Assembly: GCA_945893045.1 (NCBI GenBank) | Contig: CAMDEA010000012.1 | Span: forward strand, 16,642-80,641 | DNA length: 64,000 bases | Origin: Planctomyces sp. SH-PL62 | Lineage (GTDB): Bacteria; Planctomycetota; Planctomycetia; Planctomycetales; Planctomycetaceae | Direction of reading: 5' to 3' | Shown here: positions 46,401-54,634 of the stretch, in pieces | Layout of the letters: the number at the start of each line of letters is the position of its first letter | Numbering within the stretch: the first letter of the stretch is position 1 | Translations under genes and position numbers: made by a program | The notes under the pieces: generated by a model | Database searches by the model: none | What the model was told of the DNA's origin: nothing | The model's input: only the letters and a program-made list of their open reading frames with translations

Positions 46401-49224
46401 CGACGGTGCCTTCGTGCCCCCGATGATCCTCAACGCCGACCGGCGCGCCCGCGACCTGACGATCGTGAACAACGGCAGCAGTCTGAGCGTCGCCACCGCC
46501 GATTCGAGTTTCGATCCGGTCCTGAGCGCCGCGGCCAACCAGTTTCTTTATACGGTGTCGCTCTACGCGGTCTCCGCCGGATCAGTCACCCGCACCACGG
46601 CCTTTACGTCGCTGCTGCTGCCGACGCGCATCGTGGCGGCGGATCTGACCGGTGACAGCCGAGACGACATCGTCGTGGCCAACTCGTTGGACAACAGCAT
46701 TCAGGTGTCTTTCTTTCAGCAACTCAATCACTCGTTCAGCGAGCCGATCACCCTGACCACGGGCGAGGCCCCTTCCAACGTTGTGGTCGTGGACATCAAC
46801 GGCGACGGCTTACGAGACATCGTGGCGACGGACCAAGCTTCCGGCGACATCAGCGTTTTTCTCAATGACATCAGCCATTCGTTCAGCACCAGCCTCCGCT
46901 TTCGCGCCGGCAACGGACTGTTTGGCTTGGACACGACCGGCTCGGCCCCCGTGGTCACGAGCCTGCTGCAATCCGTCAGCCTCGCGGCCGGTGACTTCAC
47001 TGGTCTCGGCCGCAATGACCTCGTTGTGGTCAACCGAGGCACGCATTCCTTCAGCGTCTTGTCCAACAACGGCCGCGGTGGTTTCGACAATCCCAGCTTG
47101 AGTCTGACGACTTCCACCAGCGATGGCTTCGACATCAACAACCAACCCGGTGCCGTCGTGGCCGGCGACTTCAATCGGGATGGTCGGCTCGACGTGTCCG
47201 TGCTGATGGAAGACACCGGCGAGCTGTGGATCTTCACCAAACAAACCAACGGTTCTTTTCGCCACACGTTTTCGATCCCGGTCGGCGATCAAGCCACGGG
47301 GTTGTCCGTGATCCCCGGCAGCAGCGACGGGCTGTTGGATTTGCTCGTCGGCAACGGCTTCGGCGACGTCCTGCACCTCGCCGGCCGAGGGGACGGCACG
47401 TTTCAAATTCAGGGCAATCGCGTCTCGCTGTCGGTCGTGCCCGATCTGTTCGGCTCCGGACAAGCGGGCGTGCTGGTCGGCAATCAACAAGGCAATACGG
47501 TCACGGTGCAGGCTTCGAATTCTGGAGGCACCGGATTCAATACGGTCGCGACCCTCGGTGCGGACAACGCCTCGCAACTCGCACCGGGCGACGTGCAATG
47601 GTCGCTGCTGGCGCGCAACGCCACGATCCCCGATGCCATCGTCGTCAGCACCGGCGGCAACGCGGTCATCGTGTATCACACGACCGCGATCACGAACGGC
47701 GTCCCGATTTTTGCGCTCGATCCACAGACGTATTTCGTGGGTAGCGCACCGGCCGGCGTGACGGTCGCCGACATCAACAACGACTCGATCCCCGACATGC
47801 TGGTCGCGAACAAAGGAAGCAATGACGTCTCCGTGTTGTTTGGATCGTATCGGGCGGACGGCACCTGGATCGGCAACGCTGGACCGCGACTCCATTCCGG
47901 CGGAGCCGGCCCGATCGCCGTCTCCGTGCGCGATCTCAATAGCGATCGCATCCCCGACCTCGCCGTGACCAACGGCAGCAGTGGCACGATCACATCATTG
48001 CTCGGCGTGGGCCAAGGCTTCTTTGATGATCGGCAACCGCAGACGTTGTTCAATCTCGGCGGAGCGGTGGATCAGCCGCCGACCTTCCAAGGTGACAGCA
48101 GCCTCGGCTTCGCGGTGACGACGGTCGGTGATTTGGTGCGCTTCGATCTGAGCAGCCCGCTCGATGGCGCGGACGTTGTGTTCTCAAACAGTCATGTCGT
48201 GGCCGCTCGCGCGTTGCCCAACGGCCAAGTGGTCGTGGCCATCGCGGACGGTACGGTCAATGTGCTGAGCCCTCAAGGAGACCACCTGACCGTGACTTCG
48301 GAACTCCGAGCACAATCCGGCAGACTCGTTTCGCCCAGTTCGCTGGTGGTCGTGCAGCAAACCAGCGGCCAATTCCAAGTGCTCGTCAGCAGCCAAGGCT
48401 CGAACACGGTTTCAGTTTTCGCAGCCGCTCCCACCGTGCAACCCATTCCATTCTTCTTTCCGATCGCGGTGAACAACTCGCAGTCCAGCGCGAGTTTCAA
48501 TCCGGCTTTCTCCAGCTTCTCAGCATTTCTGACTTCGACTTCGTTCAGCAGTTCGATCAGCGCGACGACCGGCATTTCGCTGTCGAACATTCTCTCTGGC
48601 AACAACCTCGTCTTCACGAGCACCAGTTCCGCGGCTCTCGTGGCCGTTGCCGGAAATACCTACTCGACGGTGGCGGTGCTCGACTTCGGTGCCCAACGCG
48701 ACGACGACTCCGGCGATGGCCGCGGCCGAATGCCCTGGCTGTCGACGCGCTACCCGGTTGGTGATCGCTCACCACTGGCGCAGTTTGTGACGGGCATCAA
48801 AGAAGCCATCAACGAGTACCGCGGCGACACCACGGAAACGCCTGCCTCGCGAGACGACGGCGCACCGCGGAATGACCCGTGGAACGTGAATATGTTTCAG
48901 CGTACCCGACCCGCTCGGACACCGGCTCGCACCTTGAATCCAAAAAACCCGGCAGCAGGAGAGTCGAAGAAAACAGACGGACTCGACGTTCCGCGCGCAA
49001 CACCAAAGCCAGAGGCCGCCGCAGATGAGCAATCCGCCATCGACGCATTCTGGCGGCAATGCCCGGAGATTGACTCACCATTCCTCGCTCCGGCCGCCGT
49101 GGCTCGCAGTGGCTTTCGATTCGACCTTGGCGCGATGATCCTTGCAGGTGTGCTGTTCGCTCAGAATCCGAAACTGGATTCCGCGCGCGACGACAAACAC
49201 TGGACACCTCGGAGTGGGCAATGA
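43306..49224 (+). CDS. Giant FG-GAP/VCBS repeat protein, main part (3' of a frameshift)
   Basis: Almost 2,000 residues, mostly tandem units of about 47 residues with the pattern 'VADVNGDGRPDIVTGNYRAG' then 'TVSVLLGNGDGTF', i.e. calcium-binding beta-propeller blades like integrin FG-GAP. Roughly twenty follow one another up to about 46260; degenerate units continue to about 48100. After that comes a Ser/Thr-rich stretch and a charged C-terminus. The probable complete gene spans 42707-49224 with a frameshift near 43305; the first codon shown here is GTG. Likely secreted or on the cell surface, for adhesion or scaffolding. No dockerin or anchor motif is visible. Confidence 0.88.
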   Translation: MAAADLNGDGFADIVTGNYLSGGTVSVLLGNGNGTFRPTQNFTTGDGALFPVIADVNGDGRPDIVTGNYRAGTVSVLLGNDDGSGHGDGTFETLPEMVVGAYAAFVSVADVNGDSRPDIISPNGSDSVSVLLNLGNGPDGKPVFQDQLQFPTTDFPFAVGIADFNGDGKPDLASAHRNDDTVRLQVGIGNGTFGAEVSFDVGDTPYAMVVADVNGDGRPDIAVANRNAGTVSVLLSKGNGTFQPQVTLPVGQRPLTIRAADINRDGHTDLLAANADDNTVSVLLGRGDGSFSFPAGAVAAAGKRPFLFAVGDLRGDGHADIVTANSSNGSLSILLGATDGSFQPHQTLDVGDQPIGVAMADFNGDGKLDLVVTNKADDTVGVLLALDTGGFGPQTTFAVGTKPLYVVTADLNGDDDLDIVVTNNTGTSVSVLLGNGDGSFAPQQQLTTGATTYGVAVADVNGDGQPDIVASNYGDNSVSVLLGNGNGTFQDQQVVANVGALPSALALDKVNSDDFLDLVVALGGDNKVAVLLGNGDGTFQPAQAFDTGGVPTGVALARFNNDTFLDVVVSNRADNSVSVLLGNGDGTLQVHQTFDVGRQPFSVAATDVTGDGRPDIITANASDSTVSVLEGQGDGTFSPQSPFALGKRPYAVVVADVSGDGNPDTITANYNAGTVSFARGNGNGSFQTPQSFAVGNKPLAVTLADLNRDGRSDLVTANSADNSVSVLLGNGDGTFQTQRATNVGRRPSDVTVADINGDGHLDLIVGNYDDDSVSVLLGRGDGSFAVQSAAGRFAVGNGPNALSAADLNGDNKPDLVVANIFDDTVSVLLNTGTGVGGNASFQSQVAFAVGAQPYDVAIADVDGDGQPDLITANYGGNSVSVLRGNGLGSFGTQQIASVGERPVAVSVADVNGDRRPDLVTTNRRDGTLSVLQNNGGTFALSQTLDAGTQPVSTAVTNVNGDGRPSIVTVNYSNRTPRVLLASTSSFNPATPGNATESLNNTALVDLTRDGIRDSVILDASGNVLFRQGLAGSDGAFVPPMILNADRRARDLTIVNNGSSLSVATADSSFDPVLSAAANQFLYTVSLYAVSAGSVTRTTAFTSLLLPTRIVAADLTGDSRDDIVVANSLDNSIQVSFFQQLNHSFSEPITLTTGEAPSNVVVVDINGDGLRDIVATDQASGDISVFLNDISHSFSTSLRFRAGNGLFGLDTTGSAPVVTSLLQSVSLAAGDFTGLGRNDLVVVNRGTHSFSVLSNNGRGGFDNPSLSLTTSTSDGFDINNQPGAVVAGDFNRDGRLDVSVLMEDTGELWIFTKQTNGSFRHTFSIPVGDQATGLSVIPGSSDGLLDLLVGNGFGDVLHLAGRGDGTFQIQGNRVSLSVVPDLFGSGQAGVLVGNQQGNTVTVQASNSGGTGFNTVATLGADNASQLAPGDVQWSLLARNATIPDAIVVSTGGNAVIVYHTTAITNGVPIFALDPQTYFVGSAPAGVTVADINNDSIPDMLVANKGSNDVSVLFGSYRADGTWIGNAGPRLHSGGAGPIAVSVRDLNSDRIPDLAVTNGSSGTITSLLGVGQGFFDDRQPQTLFNLGGAVDQPPTFQGDSSLGFAVTTVGDLVRFDLSSPLDGADVVFSNSHVVAARALPNGQVVVAIADGTVNVLSPQGDHLTVTSELRAQSGRLVSPSSLVVVQQTSGQFQVLVSSQGSNTVSVFAAAPTVQPIPFFFPIAVNNSQSSASFNPAFSSFSAFLTSTSFSSSISATTGISLSNILSGNNLVFTSTSSAALVAVAGNTYSTVAVLDFGAQRDDDSGDGRGRMPWLSTRYPVGDRSPLAQFVTGIKEAINEYRGDTTETPASRDDGAPRNDPWNVNMFQRTRPARTPARTLNPKNPAAGESKKTDGLDVPRATPKPEAAADEQSAIDAFWRQCPEIDSPFLAPAAVARSGFRFDLGAMILAGVLFAQNPKLDSARDDKHWTPRSGQ

Positions 49225-50297
49225 CGTCTTCGGCAATCGACACCAAAACTGAACCTTGGGTTGAAGTCACCGGTTCATTGCACTTCCCAAGTTGGTTGGC
49301 AGCGCAACACGTCAGCCTCGCGTTCACGACCTATCAATCGGGCAAGCTGTTTCTGTTGGGACTAAATCCCGAAGGCCGGCTCGCCGTCTTCGAACGGACG
49401 TTCAACCGCGCGATGGGTCTGTGGGCCGATGGGCAGACTTTATGGCTCAGCACGCTCTATCAAATCTGGCGATTTGAAAATCTCTTGCGACCCGATGAAC
49501 GCCACCAGGAACACGATCGGCTGTACGTCCCGAAGGTCGGATACACGACCGGCGACCTGGATGTGCATGACATCGCGATTGATCACACCGGGCGCGTGGT
49601 ATTTGTCGCCACCGCGTTCGGCTGCATCGCGACGCTGTCTGAACGTGCCAGCTTTGCTCCGCTCTGGAGTCCGCCGTTCCTCAGCAAGTTGGCGGCCGAA
49701 GACCGCTGCCATCTCAACGGCCTGGCGTTGGACAACGGACATCCGCGCTTTGCCACGGCCGTCAGTACCAGTGACGTCGTGGATGGCTGGCGCGATCGGC
49801 GTCGCGATGGCGGCGTCGTGTTGGAGATCCCCAGCGGCCGAGTGATCGCCTCGGGGCTGTCGATGCCGCACTCGCCGCGGCTCCATCGCGGTCGCCTCTG
49901 GCTGCACGATTCAGGAACCGGGAACTTCGGCAGCGTTGATCCCAACGGTGGTCGCTTCGAACCGCTGACGTTCTGCCCCGGCTACTTGCGAGGTCTCGCC
50001 TTTGTCGGTGACTACGCCATCGTCGGATTGTCTCGGCCGCGTCACGACAAGACGTTCGGAGGGCTCGCGCTGGAGGAAGAACTTGCAAAGCGCGGCACCG
50101 ATGCCCGCTGCGGCCTGATGGTCATCGACCTGCGCAGCGGCGATGTCGCTCACTGGCTGCGAGTCGAAGGGGTCGTGACCGAACTCTACGACGTCGCCGT
50201 GTTGCCGCGAGTCGTCCGGCCGATGGCGTTGGGATTCAAAACCGATGAAATTCAACGCACCATCGCCATCGGCGAATCCGAATCTCTTGCTAAGTGA
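49221..50297 (+). CDS. TIGR03032-like beta-propeller protein
   Basis: 358 aa, start overlapping the preceding stop by ATGA (translational coupling). 'SLAFTTYQSGKLFLLGLN', 'FNRAMGLWADGQTLWLSTLY', 'YTTGDLDVHDIAIDHTGRVV', 'CHLNGLALDNGHPRFATAVS' and 'LSMPHSPRLHRGRLWLHDSG' are hallmarks I recognise of TIGR03032-type proteins. They have a WD40/NHL-like repeat fold and no proven enzymatic function. No signal peptide is evident. It may process or accompany the FG-GAP protein encoded immediately upstream; this is inference from operon structure. Confidence 0.82.
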   Translation: MTSSAIDTKTEPWVEVTGSLHFPSWLAAQHVSLAFTTYQSGKLFLLGLNPEGRLAVFERTFNRAMGLWADGQTLWLSTLYQIWRFENLLRPDERHQEHDRLYVPKVGYTTGDLDVHDIAIDHTGRVVFVATAFGCIATLSERASFAPLWSPPFLSKLAAEDRCHLNGLALDNGHPRFATAVSTSDVVDGWRDRRRDGGVVLEIPSGRVIASGLSMPHSPRLHRGRLWLHDSGTGNFGSVDPNGGRFEPLTFCPGYLRGLAFVGDYAIVGLSRPRHDKTFGGLALEEELAKRGTDARCGLMVIDLRSGDVAHWLRVEGVVTELYDVAVLPRVVRPMALGFKTDEIQRTIAIGESESLAK

Positions 50298-50323
50298 TGG
50301 AAACGGTGATCGCTGCAATTCAC

Positions 50324-50393
50324 GAGCCCAACGAATCGAAGGAGGCGACGAATGCTTCCGGACATTCGTCGTCACCTTCGATTCGTCGGGCTC
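50324..50393. repeat. Long inverted repeat between convergent genes
   Basis: 31-nt arms 50324-50354 and 50363-50393 ('gagcccaacgaatcgaagga' onward and its inverse, two mismatches), with an 8-nt loop. It lies between the TIGR03032-like gene and the convergent Met/Gly-rich gene, so it may stop transcription from both sides. Confidence 0.9.
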
Positions 50394-50433
50394 CTTTTCG
50401 CTTCATCGAAAATTCGCACCGCCGCGTTCGCCG

Positions 50434-50910
50434 TTATCGCGCCGCGGAATTCGCGCTCTTCGTCGTTGTCATTGCGGCACCGGATTGCGCTTTCCGCTGA
50501 TGAGCTTCCCTCGCTTGTTGGCGAGAAGCCATCAACTTCGCCTGTGACTGAGCAACCTGCGCACGAGCCGCTTGTTGATTTTGCATCATTTGCCGTTGTC
50601 CGATCGAACTGGTTTGCACTCCAGAGGAGCGTTGGCCATTCATCGCCATGTTCATCATTCCCATCGACATTCCCATTCCTTGCGACCCCATCTTTTGACC
50701 GCCATGCCCCATGCCGCCCCCTCGGCACATGCCACCGCCCATTGAGCCCATGCCCATCGAACCCATGCCCATTGAGTTCATGCCGCCCCGGCCCATGCCT
50801 CCGGGGCTTTGAGCAAATGACATCGAGCACGAGAGTGCCACGGCGACTCCCACTGCAACAACGGTCAACTTTGACCGCCAATTTCTCCGAGCAAAGTGGA
50901 CGACATGCAT
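50434..50910 (-). CDS. Secreted Met/Gly-rich protein
   Basis: 158 aa. The signal peptide includes 'LTVVAVGVAVALSCSMSFAQ'. The mature part is extremely rich in Met and Gly ('GGMNSMGMGSMGMGSMGGGM' and similar), then turns Gln/Ala-rich ('QMMQNQQAARAQVAQSQAKL'). ATG 50910 has AAGGAG 8 nt upstream, so it is certainly translated. Met-rich periplasmic proteins often bind Cu(I) or Ag(I) through thioether sulfur; I infer a metal-binding or oxidant-scavenging role but see no copper-resistance genes beside it. The single Cys in 'GGMCRGGG' and one nearby His could add ligands. Confidence 0.75.
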   Translation of the reverse strand: MHVVHFARRNWRSKLTVVAVGVAVALSCSMSFAQSPGGMGRGGMNSMGMGSMGMGSMGGGMCRGGGMGHGGQKMGSQGMGMSMGMMNMAMNGQRSSGVQTSSIGQRQMMQNQQAARAQVAQSQAKLMASRQQAREAHQRKAQSGAAMTTTKSANSAAR

Positions 50911-51168
50911 GATGACTGCTCCTTAAATTTGGCTGCGACCCTTGGCCCGTCTCTGTCCTGCTACATTCATCGCACATCCTCAATGAAAGTCAATGACGCA
51001 TTCCTTGCCTTACTGCAAGCTCCGCTCGCCGCACGCGAGGTTGACTGGTTGCGTTTTCGTCCGTCGTTTGGGGATATTGGCGAGAGTTACCACGACAAAG
51101 ACACCTCATCCGATCCGTCTGTGTGACCTACGCCCCCATCGGATGCCTCAAAAACTGAGAGATCGAAG

Positions 51169-54100
51169 ATGCACTCGCTGCTCACGCTGATTCGCCGATC
51201 CCTGTTGGCCGCTGTGTTGGTTGCTTTGACCGGACCGTCTTTGACGAATGCGACGGAACCGCGAGTGACTGCTCCGCCAGCCGAGTTGAAGGTCGATCCG
51301 TTTCACAAGAAATACGTCGATGCCGGTGGTTATCCGATCGTCGCGTCCGAGAAGGTCAACGACTACGCACTGAAAGAGGCGGCGTATCTCGTTGATCTGA
51401 TGCTGGCGAAACGGCCGGACGTGAAGGCAGCGATGATCAAGAGCGGCTCGCGACTGTGCATCATCGCGCACAACGAGTTCACGACCGACGTGCCGGAGTT
51501 CGCATGGCTCAGGCCCAAGGATTATTGGGACGCGCGGGCTCGCGGGACCGGCGGGTCGCAGACCGATCCGTATTGCTCGTGCGGTGAAGAGAACTTGCTG
51601 GAATATCCCGGCGACCCGTACTCGACCGAGAACATTCTGATTCACGAGTTCGCGCACAACATCCATCTGCGCGGCATGGTCAACGTCGATCCAACGTTCG
51701 ACCGCCGCTTAAAGGAAACCTATGACCGGGCGATGACCGCCGGCCTCTGGAAAGGGAAGTATGCGGCGACCAACCATCACGAATACTTCGCCGAAGGAGT
51801 GCAGTCCTGGTTCGACAATAACCGCGAGAACGATCACGACCACAATCACGTCAACACGCGCGAGGAGTTGCTCGAATACGACCCCGGCCTTGCCGCGATG
51901 TGCCGCGAAGTCTTCGGCGAGACGAAACTCGTCTACACGAAACCGACCACGCGGCTGAAGGATCATCTCGCCGGCTATGACCCGACGACGGCACCAAAGT
52001 TCGTCTGGCCGGAGCGGCTCAATGAGGCTCGCCAGCAGATTCGTGAGAAGGCGGTCAATCGCTCGAAGGCAGTGGAGAAGAAAGTCGAGAATCCTTCCGC
52101 GACGATCGACAAATCCTTGTTGACGGTCGATCGCATCTTCGCCTCGAAAGATTTCGAGGAAGAGAGTCTCGGCACGTTCGTCTGGAAAAAACGTGGGGCG
52201 GGATACTTCACCTTTGAGGCTTGGCCGAAGCGGCCGCCGACAGAGAAGCCAGTTGCAGGCGAGCCGCCGACACCACGGCAAATCATCTGGCACGACACGG
52301 CCAGTGACGAAGCGAAGATCGTTGTCCCCGTTGAGCTGTTCATTCCGGCTGATGCGGAGAAGGACGACAAAGGGAACAAGAAGCCGTTGAACGTCGAGTC
52401 GTTTCAGTTCTCGGACGATGAATCGAAGCTGCTGATCTTCACGAACAGCCGCCGCGTCTGGCGACGCAACACACGCGGCGATTACTGGGTGCTCGACATC
52501 GCCAAACGCGAGTTGAAGAAGCTCGGCGGCGATGCGAAGCCATCAACGCTGATGTTCGCCAAGTTCTCGCCCGATGCGTCTCGCGTCGCGTTCGTGCGAG
52601 AAAACAATCTCTACGTGCAGAACCTCGCGGACCTCAGCATCACCGCGCTGACGAAGGACGGCTCGGCAACGCTGATCAACGGCACGTCGGATTGGGTCTA
52701 CGAAGAGGAACTCGATCTGCGTGACGGATATCGCTGGAGCCCTGACAGCCAGTCGATCGCGTTTTGGCAAATCGACTCGTCCGGCGTGCGCGAGTTCTTC
52801 CTCATCAACAACACCGACGATTCGTATTCAAAGCCGATCGGCATCCGATATCCGAAAGTCGGCGAGCAGAATTCCGCCGCGCGGATCGGAGTCGTGGGAA
52901 TCGCTGGTGGCGATCCGAAATGGCTCGACGTGACGGGCGACTCGCGCAATCACTATCTCGCTCAGATGGAGTGGACACCGGACGGCAAGCAGGTCGCGCT
53001 GCAACAGTTTAACCGGCTTCAAAACATCAACCGCGTGATGCTCGCCGACCCGGCCACCGGTGCGACGCGAACGATCCTGACCGAGTCCGATCCGGCATGG
53101 CTCGAAAATGAAAATCCCTTCCGTTGGCTCAAGAACGGCGAACAGTTCCTCTGGATCAGCGAACGGGACGGTTGGCGGCGGCCGTATCTGGCCGAGACGG
53201 GGGCGGGAGTCTTTTTCAGGTCTGGCGAAAAGCCTGCGACCGTCGATCGGCCAGACGGCGGCGACAAGGACAATCCCCGACCTGAAAAAGACTCACGACC
53301 CCTGCGCCGCATCACTCAAGAACAGTTCGACATCATCGGCTTCGAGGCGATTGATGAAGCGAGCGGAGCGATCTACTACTCCGCTTCGCCGGACAACGCG
53401 ACGCAACGCTATCTCTACCGAGCGACGCTCGACGGCGAGAAGGGGGAGCGGCTGACGCCGGCCGATCAACTAGGCTGGCACACTTACAACATCTCTCCCG
53501 ACGGCAAGTTCGCAGTCCACACTTATTCGGCGTTCTCGCATCGGCCGATCGTCCGGCTTATCACACTGCCGGAGCACAAGACCGTGCGACTGCTTGTGTC
53601 AAACTCGAAACTCTGTGTGGCTCTCGCCGCGCTAAAGCGACCGAAGGCAGAGTTTCTACGTCTGGACATTGGCAACGACATCCAACTTGATGCGTGGTGC
53701 CTGAAGCCTCCCGGCTTCGATCAGTCCGCCGTCAAAAAATATCCGCTGCTGATCCACGTCTACGGCGAGCCTCACGGCCAGACGGTGCGCGATGTCTGGA
53801 ACAGCAAGTACGGTCTGTGGCATCGCATGTTGGCTCAGCAAGGCTACCTCGTGGCCAGCGTCGATAATCGCGGGACGATGTCCCCGCGCGGCCGTGAATG
53901 GCGCAAGGTGGTGCATCGTCAGATCGGCATCCTGCATCCCTCCGAGCAAGCGGCGGCCGCGCGCGAGATGCTCAAGCGCTGGCCGCAAGCCGATCCCGAT
54001 CGCATCGGCATCTGGGGCTGGAGCGGCGGCGGCTCATCGAGCTTGAACGCGATCTTTCAATTCCCCGATCTGTATCGCACGGCCATCGCGGTCGCTCCGG

Positions 54101-54432
54101 TCCCCAATCAAAAGCTGTACGACACGATCTACCAAGAGCGTTACATGGGACTGCCGAACGACAACGCCGACGGCTACCTCAAAGGCTCGCCGATCACTCA
54201 TGCGAAGAACTTGAAGGGGAACCTGCTGATCGTCCACGGCACCGGCGACGACAACTGCCACTATCAAGGGGTCGAGATGCTGATGAACGAACTGATCGCT
54301 CACAACAAACCGTTCTCGATGATGGCCTATCCGAATCGCAGCCATTCCATCTCCGAAGGCGCGAACACGACGCGGCATCTCTTTCAACTGATGACCGACT
54401 ATCTGCGACAAAACCTGCCGCCTCCAAAGTAG
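51169..54432 (+). CDS. Fusion of a zinc metalloprotease-like domain with an S9 prolyl oligopeptidase (DPP IV-like)
   Basis: Signal peptide at residues 1-28. Domain 1 (about 35-290) has 'ILIHEFAHNIHLRG' (HExxH near 157-161) and 'NHHEYFAEGVQSWF' (about 201), a plausible third zinc ligand as in gluzincins. Domain 2 (about 315-800) is a DPP IV-type beta-propeller starting 'TVDRIFASKDFEEESLG'. Domain 3 is an alpha/beta hydrolase: Ser in 'GIWGWSGGGSSSL' (about 950), Asp in 'GTGDDNCHYQG' (about 1024), His in 'YPNRSHSIS' (about 1058). A single 1,087-aa frame holds both proteases, which I have not seen as a usual arrangement. An in-frame family A palindrome lies at residues about 678-712, inside the propeller. 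Confidence 0.88.
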   Translation: MHSLLTLIRRSLLAAVLVALTGPSLTNATEPRVTAPPAELKVDPFHKKYVDAGGYPIVASEKVNDYALKEAAYLVDLMLAKRPDVKAAMIKSGSRLCIIAHNEFTTDVPEFAWLRPKDYWDARARGTGGSQTDPYCSCGEENLLEYPGDPYSTENILIHEFAHNIHLRGMVNVDPTFDRRLKETYDRAMTAGLWKGKYAATNHHEYFAEGVQSWFDNNRENDHDHNHVNTREELLEYDPGLAAMCREVFGETKLVYTKPTTRLKDHLAGYDPTTAPKFVWPERLNEARQQIREKAVNRSKAVEKKVENPSATIDKSLLTVDRIFASKDFEEESLGTFVWKKRGAGYFTFEAWPKRPPTEKPVAGEPPTPRQIIWHDTASDEAKIVVPVELFIPADAEKDDKGNKKPLNVESFQFSDDESKLLIFTNSRRVWRRNTRGDYWVLDIAKRELKKLGGDAKPSTLMFAKFSPDASRVAFVRENNLYVQNLADLSITALTKDGSATLINGTSDWVYEEELDLRDGYRWSPDSQSIAFWQIDSSGVREFFLINNTDDSYSKPIGIRYPKVGEQNSAARIGVVGIAGGDPKWLDVTGDSRNHYLAQMEWTPDGKQVALQQFNRLQNINRVMLADPATGATRTILTESDPAWLENENPFRWLKNGEQFLWISERDGWRRPYLAETGAGVFFRSGEKPATVDRPDGGDKDNPRPEKDSRPLRRITQEQFDIIGFEAIDEASGAIYYSASPDNATQRYLYRATLDGEKGERLTPADQLGWHTYNISPDGKFAVHTYSAFSHRPIVRLITLPEHKTVRLLVSNSKLCVALAALKRPKAEFLRLDIGNDIQLDAWCLKPPGFDQSAVKKYPLLIHVYGEPHGQTVRDVWNSKYGLWHRMLAQQGYLVASVDNRGTMSPRGREWRKVVHRQIGILHPSEQAAAAREMLKRWPQADPDRIGIWGWSGGGSSSLNAIFQFPDLYRTAIAVAPVPNQKLYDTIYQERYMGLPNDNADGYLKGSPITHAKNLKGNLLIVHGTGDDNCHYQGVEMLMNELIAHNKPFSMMAYPNRSHSISEGANTTRHLFQLMTDYLRQNLPPPK
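53200..53302. repeat. Family A palindromic repeat inside the S9 fusion gene
   Basis: Arms 53200-53222 and 53279-53302 ('ggggcgggagtctttttcag' onward and its inverse, two mismatches). Its right arm is read as 'EKDSRP', as in the two radical SAM copies; the left arm is read in a different frame ('GAGVFFRSG' instead of '[10 protein letters not shown]'). The loop is longer and unrelated. Confidence 0.9.
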
Positions 54433-54469
54433 TGCCGCAGTGGTTCGTGAAGGGGTTTAATTCCAAGCA

Positions 54470-54528
54470 ATTCGCGCTCCACTTAATTCGCGCGGTCAAC
54501 TGCCGCGCGAATTAAGTGGAGCGCGAAT
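54470..54528. repeat. Family O palindromic repeat
   Basis: Arms 54470-54494 and 54503-54528 ('attcgcgctccacttaattc' onward and its inverse) form an almost perfect hairpin with an 8-nt loop, 38 nt after the S9 fusion stop. Confidence 0.92.
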
Positions 54529-54634
54529 AGGGAAAGGGGCATGACGTTGGACGTCGATCCTTAGTTTTGAAACCGCTTCGCAGCATCTATTGGCCATTGT
54601 TCTGCAATCCTGCCGAGGCCGTTACCATCGGGCC

